Below, piece after piece: positions 7,891-13,525 of a DNA stretch of 25,650 bases (positions are counted from its first letter, which is position 1; each line of letters opens with the position of its first letter). The stretch comes from Lentibacillus sp. JNUCC-1 (GTDB lineage Bacteria; Bacillota; Bacilli; Bacillales; Amphibacillaceae). Location: assembly GCF_009741735.1 (NCBI RefSeq), contig NZ_WHOH01000002.1:1-25650 (forward strand), in the 5' to 3' direction. The translations under genes and the position numbers were made by a program. The notes beneath the pieces are model-generated. The model ran no database searches. It was not told the origin of the DNA and saw only the letters and a list, made by a program, of their open reading frames with translations.

Positions 7891-7902
7891 CGATAGCACC
7901 TC

Positions 7903-8706
7903 CTAAAATCTATCTCTATTCGGATCGTACTCTATTTGACTTACAACTTGTTTATTTCGGGTTTTGTGATTCTGGTCGATTTCTTCAACGGTTAGTAAAG
8001 ATTCCTTTTCCCAATTCTTTAAGATGCCTTCCGCATATTTAAGTCGTCTAGCATCATTTTCACAAGCAATATTTAATGCTTTTAAAATGATTTCGCCAGG
8101 ATCTTTAAAAGAAGAATCATCCAACCACAACAACAACTGTTTTTTTGCATGAATATTATTCACACCAAATCCGTTTTCATCCCAAAACTGAACAATCTTC
8201 GCTACATCTTTTTCTTGTTCTTTTTCTATTTCTATATCTTGTTCTTTATCTAGTTCTTCTTCTGTACCGTCACGTGACGTCACGCTAACGTCCTCGGGTT
8301 TATCTTCTATTAGTTGCTGCTTCTTTCTTTCACGATATCTTTTATTACGCTCTGCATTCAGCTTTCTTACACGGTCCATTCCTTCAACATTTTGATGCTT
8401 TTCCCAGTTTGATATCCGGATAAAGGAATCATCATCAATAAAGATCATCCCGAACTCTCTTAACGTTTTTAAGGCAAGTCTCACTGTATTGAGTGACCTA
8501 TCGAATATAGTAGCAAGCATTTCCTCCGTATAAGGGACATTTTCGTTCAAATAAATATAACCGTTGGCATTTGTTCTCCCAGCTTGTGAAAGCAACTTAA
8601 TCCAAATGATAAGAATGGTATCAGCTTCTGGAAGCTTTTCTATCAGTCTTATTTTCTCATCATCGAACATGGCGGTGCTTAACTTAATCCATTTAATATT
8701 GCTCAC
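7903..8706 (-). CDS. DnaD-like phage replisome organiser
   Basis: 267 residues. The N-terminal 110 (KWIKLSTAMFDDEKIRLIEKLPEADTILIIW...) form the winged-helix region typical of phage replisome organisers. Residues 170-240 (VQFWDENGFGVNN, ILKALNIACENDARRLKYAEGILKNW) match the DnaD C-terminal domain. A low-complexity acidic linker (about 125-167, EEELDKEQDIEIEKEQEKD) joins them. Expected role: bind the origin and recruit the DnaC-like loader and helicase. The start is GTG with AGGGGG seven bases upstream. Its linker-coding DNA holds a pyrimidine tract and overlapping palindromes that may be the origin. Confidence 0.85.
   Translation of the reverse strand: MSNIKWIKLSTAMFDDEKIRLIEKLPEADTILIIWIKLLSQAGRTNANGYIYLNENVPYTEEMLATIFDRSLNTVRLALKTLREFGMIFIDDDSFIRISNWEKHQNVEGMDRVRKLNAERNKRYRERKKQQLIEDKPEDVSVTSRDGTEEELDKEQDIEIEKEQEKDVAKIVQFWDENGFGVNNIHAKKQLLLWLDDSSFKDPGEIILKALNIACENDARRLKYAEGILKNWEKESLLTVEEIDQNHKTRNKQVVSQIEYDPNRDRF
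8213..8284. other. Candidate replication origin inside the DnaD-like gene
   Basis: The plus strand has a long pyrimidine tract with two copies of TCTTGTTCTTT (8213-8223, 8237-8247), followed directly by two overlapping perfect palindromes, GTCACGTGAC (8269-8278) and CGTGACGTCACG (8273-8284). Phage initiator genes often carry their own origin in the linker-coding part. This is inference from arrangement only. Confidence 0.35.
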
Positions 8707-8721
8707 TTCAACACCCCCTAA

Positions 8722-8946
8722 TTAAATAGATCCATAGTCTTCATGTAATAACCACTCATCAATTGCATTCAGATTAAATAATAGAATGCCGGCACTTGGG
8801 CGGTTAAATGGAATGTTTTCTTGTTTGATTAACCGATATATTGTTGCCTCCGACATCTCTATACCAATTTCATTAAGTAAATAGCGTGATAAGCTTTTCG
8901 CTCCTCTAACTACTCGAACTTTAGTTTCTCTTTCTACAGTTTGCAT
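8722..8946 (-). CDS. Excisionase-like / AlpA-like helix-turn-helix protein
   Basis: 74 residues with a MerR/Xis-type small winged HTH: EIGIEMSEATIYRLIKQENIPFNRPSAGILLFNLNAIDEWL is the usual 'select, shape, enter-residue' pattern of excisionase and AlpA proteins. AGGAGG lies eight bases before the ATG. It is the second gene of the lytic-direction operon, after the Cro-like gene and before the replication genes, the position of xis or alpA in satellites and prophages. It could direct excision with the integrase, activate replication genes, or both. Confidence 0.65.
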   Translation of the reverse strand: MQTVERETKVRVVRGAKSLSRYLLNEIGIEMSEATIYRLIKQENIPFNRPSAGILLFNLNAIDEWLLHEDYGSI

Positions 8947-8981
8947 TTATATTACCTCCTTCTGTGTTTGTACCTCATCTT

Positions 8982-9209
8982 CTAAAGAACATTTTGTTTC
9001 ACATCGTTACATTCGTGTTCAAAAAAAATAGTCCAATCAAATTGAAGATAATCTGCTATATTCTTCGCTACTTTTGTGCTTGGATTTCTTTTTCCATTTT
9101 CGATCATATTATAATACGATCTTTTAATGTCAACTTGTCGGGCAACCTGATCCTGGTTGTATCCCTTTAAATGCCTATATTGTTTGAGCCATGTTCTTTT
9201 TGTTTCCAC
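8982..9209 (-). CDS. Cro-like HTH regulator
   Basis: 75-residue XRE-family DNA-binding protein: LKQYRHLKGYNQDQVARQVDI and KRSYYNMIENGKRNPS form the five-helix lambda-repressor-like fold. The frame opens at an ATG at 9227, but GGGAGGTGG lies just before a GTG at 9209, which is the better start; the ATG at 9227 overlaps operator O1. Transcribed divergently from the CI-like gene from a promoter (TTGACT, 17 bases, TATTAT) whose spacer is operator O2. It probably acts as the lytic-direction (Cro/Str-like) switch protein. Confidence 0.8.
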   Translation of the reverse strand: METKRTWLKQYRHLKGYNQDQVARQVDIKRSYYNMIENGKRNPSTKVAKNIADYLQFDWTIFFEHECNDVKQNVL

Positions 9210-9226
9210 ATATACCACCTCCCACA

Positions 9227-9243
9227 TGTAACAATTCGTTACA
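9227..9243. promoter_or_regulatory. Operator O1 of the lysogeny switch
   Basis: TGTAACAATTCGTTACA, a perfect TGTAAC-N5-GTTACA palindrome between the Cro-side -10 element and the cro start. Confidence 0.85.
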
Positions 9244-9246
9244 TTT

Positions 9247-9275
9247 ATAATAGTATCATTTTGTTACATAGTCAA
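9247..9275 (-). promoter_or_regulatory. Promoter of the Cro-side (lytic) operon with operator O2
   Basis: On the minus strand TTGACT (9275-9270), a spacer of exactly 17 bases and TATTAT (9252-9247) form a strong sigma-A promoter. The spacer (9253-9269) is a diverged operator, AGTATC-N5-GTTACA, so repressor binding would block this promoter. Confidence 0.8.
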
Positions 9276-9292
9276 GGGTAAAAATACTTTTT

Positions 9293-9309
9293 TGTTTCGT
9301 TTTGTTACA
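9293..9309. promoter_or_regulatory. Operator O3 of the lysogeny switch
   Basis: TGTTTCGTTTTGTTACA, with one perfect GTTACA half-site and one diverged half. It lies between the two divergent promoters. Confidence 0.6.
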
Positions 9310-9314
9310 TTACC

Positions 9315-9343
9315 TTTATTGTAACGAAACGTTACAGTATAAT
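9315..9343 (+). promoter_or_regulatory. Repressor promoter with operator O4
   Basis: TATAAT at 9338-9343 with a weak TTTATT at 9315-9320, 17 bases apart. The perfect operator TGTAACGAAACGTTACA (9320-9336) fills the spacer, suggesting autorepression of the CI-like gene. The weak -35 contrasts with the strong opposing promoter. Confidence 0.75.
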
Positions 9344-9364
9344 GAACTTACTAGGAGGAGAACA

Positions 9365-9724
9365 ATGCTAAGTAAAAGGCTGATTTATTTAAGAAAGCAA
9401 AAAAACTTGACGCAAGAGCAAATATCCAAAATTATTGGTGTTTCAAGACCTGCTTATACAGCATATGAAAAAAAGACGCGAACACCCGATTATGATATTT
9501 TACAATCTCTTGCCGATTATTATGAAGTTAGTATTGATTACCTTCTTGGAAGAACAGATAACCCTACACCTATAGATAGAAAAGATGAGAAAGAGTTTTT
9601 CAAGGCAATAACAGACCCTGACTTAGAAAGATGGTACACAGAGTTGCCTCAATCTGACGAAGAGGACTTAAAGAAATTACGTAGAATGTGGGAAATAATT
9701 AAAAGCGATCCTGACAGAAAATAA
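9365..9724 (+). CDS. CI-like phage repressor without protease domain
   Basis: 119-residue XRE-family repressor. Residues 5-60 carry the HTH (YLRKQKNLTQEQISKIIGVS, AYEKKTRTPDYDILQSLADYY) followed by the common VSIDYLLGRTD tail of Gram-positive repressors. The remaining 55 residues are acidic and show no S24 peptidase (LexA-like) domain, so RecA-stimulated self-cleavage is not expected. AGGAGGAG lies four bases before the ATG at 9365; the longer upstream frame has no ribosome-binding site. It probably maintains the integrated state and could be inactivated by another protein, as Stl repressors of satellites are by helper-phage proteins. Confidence 0.8.
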   Translation: MLSKRLIYLRKQKNLTQEQISKIIGVSRPAYTAYEKKTRTPDYDILQSLADYYEVSIDYLLGRTDNPTPIDRKDEKEFFKAITDPDLERWYTELPQSDEEDLKKLRRMWEIIKSDPDRK

Positions 9725-9735
9725 AATTAGTTACG

Positions 9736-9764
9736 ATCTCTAGTTGAACTAGAGATTTATTTTT
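9736..9764 (+). terminator. Rho-independent terminator after the repressor gene
   Basis: ATCTCTAGTT-G-AACTAGAGAT is a perfect dyad followed by TTATTTTT, 12 bases after the repressor stop. It separates the repressor from the integrase transcript. Confidence 0.85.
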
Positions 9765-9774
9765 AACACAAAAC

Positions 9775-9813
9775 AGAACATGTGTTTGCATTATATGATA
9801 GGAAGTATATAAT
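9775..9813 (+). promoter_or_regulatory. Integrase-operon promoter with LexA-like SOS box
   Basis: AGAACATGTGTTTG (9775-9788) fits the Bacillus LexA box CGAACRNRYGTTYC except at its end bases. It overlaps the -35 region (TTGCAT, 9786-9791), 16 bases from a perfect TATAAT (9808-9813). The arrangement predicts LexA repression and DNA-damage induction of the integrase. Confidence 0.6.
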
Positions 9814-9846
9814 AAAAAAAAAATAGCGGTAATTGGAGGTGCTCTT

Positions 9847-10065
9847 TTGGAAGTTCATGTATACTTTTTAGAAGGACACAGCGAAGTTAATACATTAAAT
9901 GGAGAGGTAAATGTCTTTCTAAATAAGAACGACGAACAACAAAAGATGTGGTTTGAACTCATTAATTACTTGAACCAGATGACCGAGCTTAATGACGCAC
10001 AAAAGTGCAAAATAACCATTTCAAGTGAAAAGGAGAATCAACAATGGCTTCATTCGTCGAATTAA
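9847..10065 (+). CDS. Small protein co-transcribed with the integrase, unknown function
   Basis: 72 residues beginning at TTG, with GGAGGTG five bases upstream. Sequence EVHVYFLEGHSEVNTLNGEV, then a helical FELINYLNQMTELNDAQK and a short KITISSE strand, suggests a small alpha/beta fold. The gene overlaps the integrase start by 22 bases and contains the integrase ribosome-binding site, so the two are translationally coupled. It may help or control recombination, but it lacks an excisionase-type HTH. No family recognised. Confidence 0.55.
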   Translation: MEVHVYFLEGHSEVNTLNGEVNVFLNKNDEQQKMWFELINYLNQMTELNDAQKCKITISSEKENQQWLHSSN

Positions 10066-11195
10066 TACCAAACAAAAAATACAAATTGTTCGTGGAATTA
10101 GAATCAAATCCTGATGGTTCGAGAAACAGACGGACAAAGGTTATTCAAGCAAGTGGGAAAAGGGAGGCAAGAAGACTTTTAAGTAAATTTGAGCAAGAAA
10201 TCATGGAGAACTCTCATTTATCTATTGATAATCCATACATGCCAGCCTTTATAGATAGATGGAGAACAAACTACGCACAAACGGAATTAGATATGGCAAC
10301 ACTTGAAAGTTATGATATTTCTTTAAAGCAGATAAAGAGGTATTTTAAAAAGAAAAAAATAAAGGCTATCAAACCTTTACACATTATTGAATTCTATACT
10401 GAGGAAAGAAAAGCTGGCAGAGGATCATTGGAAACGAAACATAAGGTATTGCAATCCTTATTTAAGCATGCGATCGTATGGAAATATATTGACAAAGAAG
10501 AGAATCCCATGGAGGACGTTTCTAAACCTAAAACGCAAAAGAAGCAACATAAGGACTTCTACAATAAACATGAATTAAAAGAACTTTTTAAGCTGCTAGA
10601 AGACCAGCCCGAGCATCATCAACTAATGGCAAAATGCGCTTTATACGGTGGTTTAAGACGTGGAGAAGTACTTGGAATAGCTGATGACTCAATTGATTTT
10701 GAAAGCAATACAATAACTGTAAAACGCTCTCTACAATGCACTAAGTCAAAAGGGATTGTATTAAAGGAAACGAAAGGTAAAGATGCTAGAATCATCATAC
10801 TTCCTGATAAATTCATGGAGGAATTACAAGCTTATCATAAAAAGAAATTACAATTAAAAAAGGATATGGGAACTTTATGGACAGGCTTTGAGGACCAAAA
10901 TAAGAAGAAAGTCTTCCTTTTATTCAGCGATGTACATGGCAAACCTTTTCGACCAGACTCTGTAACTCAACTGTGGGGCAGATTCATGAATCGTAATCAA
11001 GATAAAATCAAACGTATTCGATTCCATGATTTAAGACATTCGTCTGCATCTTTAATTTTAAGCGAAGGTGTCAACATGAAAATCGTGCAAAAAAGATTAG
11101 GACATAAAGATATTAGGACAACGTTAAATATGTATTCACATATCACAACAGAGGATGAACAAAAGGCCAGTGACGTTTTCAACGTTTTATTCTAG
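10044..11195 (+). CDS. int: Tyrosine site-specific integrase
   Basis: 383-residue phage-type recombinase that would join the element's attachment site to a chromosomal tRNA gene. Residues 1-60 form an arm-DNA-binding domain, about 65-165 the core-binding SAM-like domain, and 170-380 the catalytic domain. Catalytic residues are visible: R205 in YGGLRRGE, a basic KETKGKDAR strand, H328 and R331 in FHDLRH, H354 in LGHKD, and nucleophile Y364 in TLNMYSH. AAGGAG lies eight bases before the ATG. The probable core site, a tRNA-Thr 3' half, begins 97 bases after the stop, with direct repeats between. The set of catalytic residues is complete, so it may be active. Confidence 0.92.
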   Translation: MASFVELIPNKKYKLFVELESNPDGSRNRRTKVIQASGKREARRLLSKFEQEIMENSHLSIDNPYMPAFIDRWRTNYAQTELDMATLESYDISLKQIKRYFKKKKIKAIKPLHIIEFYTEERKAGRGSLETKHKVLQSLFKHAIVWKYIDKEENPMEDVSKPKTQKKQHKDFYNKHELKELFKLLEDQPEHHQLMAKCALYGGLRRGEVLGIADDSIDFESNTITVKRSLQCTKSKGIVLKETKGKDARIIILPDKFMEELQAYHKKKLQLKKDMGTLWTGFEDQNKKKVFLLFSDVHGKPFRPDSVTQLWGRFMNRNQDKIKRIRFHDLRHSSASLILSEGVNMKIVQKRLGHKDIRTTLNMYSHITTEDEQKASDVFNVLF

Positions 11196-11197
11196 TT

Positions 11198-11218
11198 CGT
11201 CACTCGTTCCGTCACTCG
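11198..11218 (+). repeat. Tandem CGTCACTCG repeats, possible integrase arm sites
   Basis: CGTCACTCG occurs at 11198-11206 and 11210-11218. Related copies are CGTCACTGG (inverted, 11167-11175) and CGTCACTTG (11461-11469), so they lie on both sides of the tRNA-derived core. Confidence 0.45.
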
Positions 11219-11257
11219 AACCAAATACTTGCCTTTTATATACATGCAATAAATAAA

Positions 11258-11286
11258 GCGTATCCCTTATTGCCCAAGGGATACGC
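11258..11286 (-). terminator. Terminator downstream of the tRNA-Thr half
   Basis: GCGTATCCCTT and AAGGGATACGC form a perfect 11-bp stem with a 7-base loop. On the minus strand it is followed by TTTATTT, so it is oriented to end transcripts coming from the tRNA side, though it may also stop the integrase transcript. Confidence 0.75.
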
Positions 11287-11291
11287 CGTAG

Positions 11292-11333
11292 AGCTTCCAG
11301 CCAGATTTGAACTGGCGACCTCTTCCTTACCAT
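11292..11333 (-). other. tRNA-Thr(GGU) 3' half: attachment-site core
   Basis: On the minus strand the sequence matches a tRNA from the anticodon loop to the discriminator base: loop ATGGTAA (anticodon GGT, 11333-11327), 3' anticodon stem GGAAG, variable AGGTC, T arm GCCAG-TTCAAAT-CTGGC (complement of 11300-11316) and acceptor strand TGGAAGC. Beyond 11333 no D arm or 5' acceptor strand follows, so this is not a working tRNA. The break at the anticodon loop is where tyrosine integrases typically exchange strands. The sequence therefore looks like an att core, not random decay. Confidence 0.8.
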
Positions 11334-11547
11334 AGTTATGGGCTTTACTGTCAATATGTAGCTTTTTCTCTCAAACCATTGATGTACCGCGCTTTGTTTT
11401 TCGCTGTGTTCGCAATTAATATCGTTAAACCCCGAATAATTGAGGGGTATTTCAGACGTACGTCACTTGGATGTCCCCCTCTGTTAGGATAGTTGTCGTA
11501 CGAGGCAAACGTGGTATGATTAACTAAATCACACGGAGGTCATCGTA

Positions 11548-12051
11548 ATGACAAATAAGCGATATTCAGAGGAACAAAAAACGGCGGCATTGAAGCGGAT
11601 GATGCCACCACAAAATGAATCAGTGAAAGCATTGAGTAAAGAGACTGGCATCTCAGACGTGACACTGTATAAGTGGCGAAAGGAGGCCAGAGCGTCTGGT
11701 AACGCAGCTCCTGGCAATGGGCAAACCAGCGATCGATGGAGCAGCGAAGATAAGTTTCTTGTCGTCATGGAGACATATGCCATGAACGAGAAAGAAATAG
11801 CGGAATATTGCCGGAAAAAAGGCTTATACCGCGAACAGATCAATGCCTGGCAAGAAGCTTGCCTTCAGGCGAATGGAAAAGCTCTTGGCTTGTCTAAAGA
11901 GCTGAATGGACAGTTGAAAGAGGAAAAACAACGATCACAGTCTTTAGAAAAAGATCTAAAAAAGAAGGAGAAAGCATTGGCGGAAGCGGCTGCGTTGTTA
12001 CTTCTTAGAAAAAAGGCCCGAGCGATTTGGGGGGACCAAGAGGACGAATGA
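11548..12051 (+). CDS. IS3-family transposase OrfA
   Basis: 167 residues. Residues 1-60 carry an HTH of the transposase_8 type (RYSEEQKTAALKRMM, GISDVTLYKWRKEAR), and about 115-155 form a lysine/glutamate-rich coiled coil of leucine-zipper type for multimerisation. An ACGGAGGTCATCGTA leader supplies the ribosome-binding site. The frame runs to 12051 and overlaps OrfB by 25 bases. At 12009-12015 the in-frame heptamer A_AAA_AAG is the canonical IS3-family -1 slippage site. OrfA alone usually acts as a DNA-binding regulator; slippage yields the OrfAB transposase. Confidence 0.9.
   Translation: MTNKRYSEEQKTAALKRMMPPQNESVKALSKETGISDVTLYKWRKEARASGNAAPGNGQTSDRWSSEDKFLVVMETYAMNEKEIAEYCRKKGLYREQINAWQEACLQANGKALGLSKELNGQLKEEKQRSQSLEKDLKKKEKALAEAAALLLLRKKARAIWGDQEDE
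12009..12015 (+). promoter_or_regulatory. Programmed -1 frameshift site A_AAA_AAG
   Basis: The heptamer is in the zero frame of OrfA, 15 codons before its stop. Shifting -1 reads KKGPSDLGGPRGRM, straight into OrfB, giving a fused OrfAB protein. Confidence 0.8.
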
Positions 12052-13106
12052 TCGATCCGTCAGATCGCTTACGTGCCGTAGAATTAATTCAGGAAGCCAA
12101 TCGAAATGGCGCGCGTCTTTCAAAAGCATGTGAAGAATTGCATATTCACGTACGGACTTATCAAAGGTGGGTGGCTGAAGGCGATGTCAAGATCGATCAA
12201 CGTCCTCACGCAGAGCGGCCAATACCCAAGAACAAAATATCAGAAGAAGAAAGAACCGAAATTCTGGAGGTTGTAAACCAGGAATCATATGCCGATTTAC
12301 CTCCCACACAAATTATCCCCCTTCTGGCTGATCAGGGGAAATATATTGCATCCGAATCAACGTTTTATCGCGTACTACGCGAAGAAAAAATGCAGAATCA
12401 TCGTGGCCGCAGTCAAAAGCCCAAAAAGCGAATTCCCGAAAGTCACTTGGCAACGGCACCGAATCAGGTTTGGACTTGGGATATCACATGGCTCGGCGGC
12501 CCTGTGAAAGGATTATTCTACCGATTGTACTTGATCCTTGATCTGTTTAGTCGCAAAGTTGTTGGTTGGGAAGTGTGGGAAACAGAGGAAGCTCAGTACG
12601 CTGAAAAGCTCGTCAAAAAAGCTGTACTGAAAGAGGAAATCAAAGGCAGGCCTTTAGTACTGCACTCTGATAATGGCAGCCCTATGAAAGCCGCAACGTT
12701 CCTTGGATTGCTTGAGACCTTGGGTATTCAAAGCTCATTTTCCAGGCCCCGAGTAAGCAATGACAATCCATATTCGGAAGCGATGTTCCGGACACTTAAG
12801 TACCGACCGGAGTTTCCTCATGAAGGTTTTGTCTCCTTGGAGGAGGCGAGAAAATGGGCAAGTCAGTTTGTCGAATGGTATAACGACGTTCATTTACACA
12901 GTGCTTTAAATTTCGTGACACCTGTACAGTGCCATAATGGGGCATATAAAGATATTTTGGCACAACGTCAAGTCATCTATGAACAGGCAAAACAAAAACA
13001 TCCAGAACGTTGGGGATCCAGGGGCACAAGGGATTGGTCTCCTCATGAAGAGGTTGCACTGAATCCAATGCGTGAGGATACTGCCGTGGCCTCAGGTGAT
13101 TCATAG
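12027..13106 (+). CDS. IS3-family transposase OrfB (DDE catalytic subunit)
   Basis: 359 residues counting from a TTG at 12027, although it is probably made mainly as an OrfAB fusion. An HTH_21-like region at about 85-125 precedes the rve integrase core. The catalytic triad is D152 (WDIT), D215 (HSDNGS) and E251 (NPYSEAMFRTLKY), with exactly 35 residues between the second D and the E, the D-D-35-E of this family. The usual downstream K/R lies in FRTLKYR. The frame is intact, unlike in copies 1 and 3. Confidence 0.92.
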   Translation: MGGPRGRMIDPSDRLRAVELIQEANRNGARLSKACEELHIHVRTYQRWVAEGDVKIDQRPHAERPIPKNKISEEERTEILEVVNQESYADLPPTQIIPLLADQGKYIASESTFYRVLREEKMQNHRGRSQKPKKRIPESHLATAPNQVWTWDITWLGGPVKGLFYRLYLILDLFSRKVVGWEVWETEEAQYAEKLVKKAVLKEEIKGRPLVLHSDNGSPMKAATFLGLLETLGIQSSFSRPRVSNDNPYSEAMFRTLKYRPEFPHEGFVSLEEARKWASQFVEWYNDVHLHSALNFVTPVQCHNGAYKDILAQRQVIYEQAKQKHPERWGSRGTRDWSPHEEVALNPMREDTAVASGDS

Positions 13107-13117
13107 AGTGCCTATCA

Positions 13118-13168
13118 CCTGATGATTTGAAATGAAAAATGGTTCACCTTTCATTTTAAATCATCAGG
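13118..13168. other. Conserved hairpin at the 3' end of the IS
   Basis: CCTGATGATTTGAAATGAAA (13118-13137) pairs with TTTCATTTTAAATCATCAGG (13149-13168). All three copies keep this stem though the loop differs, so the structure appears selected. It could terminate transposase transcripts or protect the mRNA 3' end. Confidence 0.7.
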
Positions 13169-13263
13169 GCAGCAAGCGAAGCGCGGTAGCTATGATCACT
13201 GGGTATGAAATTTTAAAAAATAATTAGCTGAATGCGACAACTATGTTGACAAACACCGATGTC

Positions 13264-13525
13264 ACTTTAGTTAAGGATAATGATTCCTTTGTAAAACTGT
13301 TGTAAAGTTTTTTTATTGAATGCATGAAGAACCAGCCTTTGCATAAATTTACTATGATGGCGTACTGCCTTATTACATCATGCCCGGCGTGTTGTGCTTT
13401 TTTTGTGCTTTGTTGAATTGTGAAATACTGTGGAATCAATGGTTTTGAGCGCCTCAAAAACAAAGATAATTGTGTGTGATTTTGTATTGTTGTTTATTCT
13501 TGTATTTGGTTTTTTGGTTTTATAT
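13264..13525. other. Intergenic, nothing recognised
   Basis: About 260 bases between IS copy 2 and gajB. A minus-strand 79-codon frame at 13224-13463 overlaps the IS end, has no ribosome-binding site and resembles nothing. No convincing terminator for gajB is seen. Confidence 0.5.

Larger units (their letters stand above)
11476..13258 (+). mobile_element. IS3-family insertion sequence, copy 2 (intact)
   Basis: 1783 bp, flanked by a 5-bp duplication ATGTC (11471-11475 and 13259-13263). The ends match copies 1 and 3: CCCCTCTGTTAGGATAGTTG at the left and the complement of CGGTGTTTGTCAACATAGTT at the right. Both transposase frames are intact and joined by a slippage heptamer, so this copy is probably able to move. 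The internal sequence differs noticeably from copies 1 and 3, meaning two sublineages are present. A conserved hairpin follows orfB inside the element. Confidence 0.92.

Noticed and set aside
11292..11333. Functional tRNA-Thr gene
   Set aside because: Only the 3' half is present; D arm, 5' anticodon stem and 5' acceptor strand are missing upstream.
11388..11398. ACCGCGCTTTG shared with the right end of the IS
   Set aside because: Only 11 bases match and flanking similarity is weak; it is not enough to claim an IS remnant.
11455..11464. Palindrome GACGTACGTC
   Set aside because: A single 10-bp palindrome without partner sites or promoter context; possible integrase or chance site.
13224..13463. 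79-codon minus-strand frame next to IS copy 2
   Set aside because: It crosses the IS boundary and target duplication, lacks a start signal and resembles nothing known.
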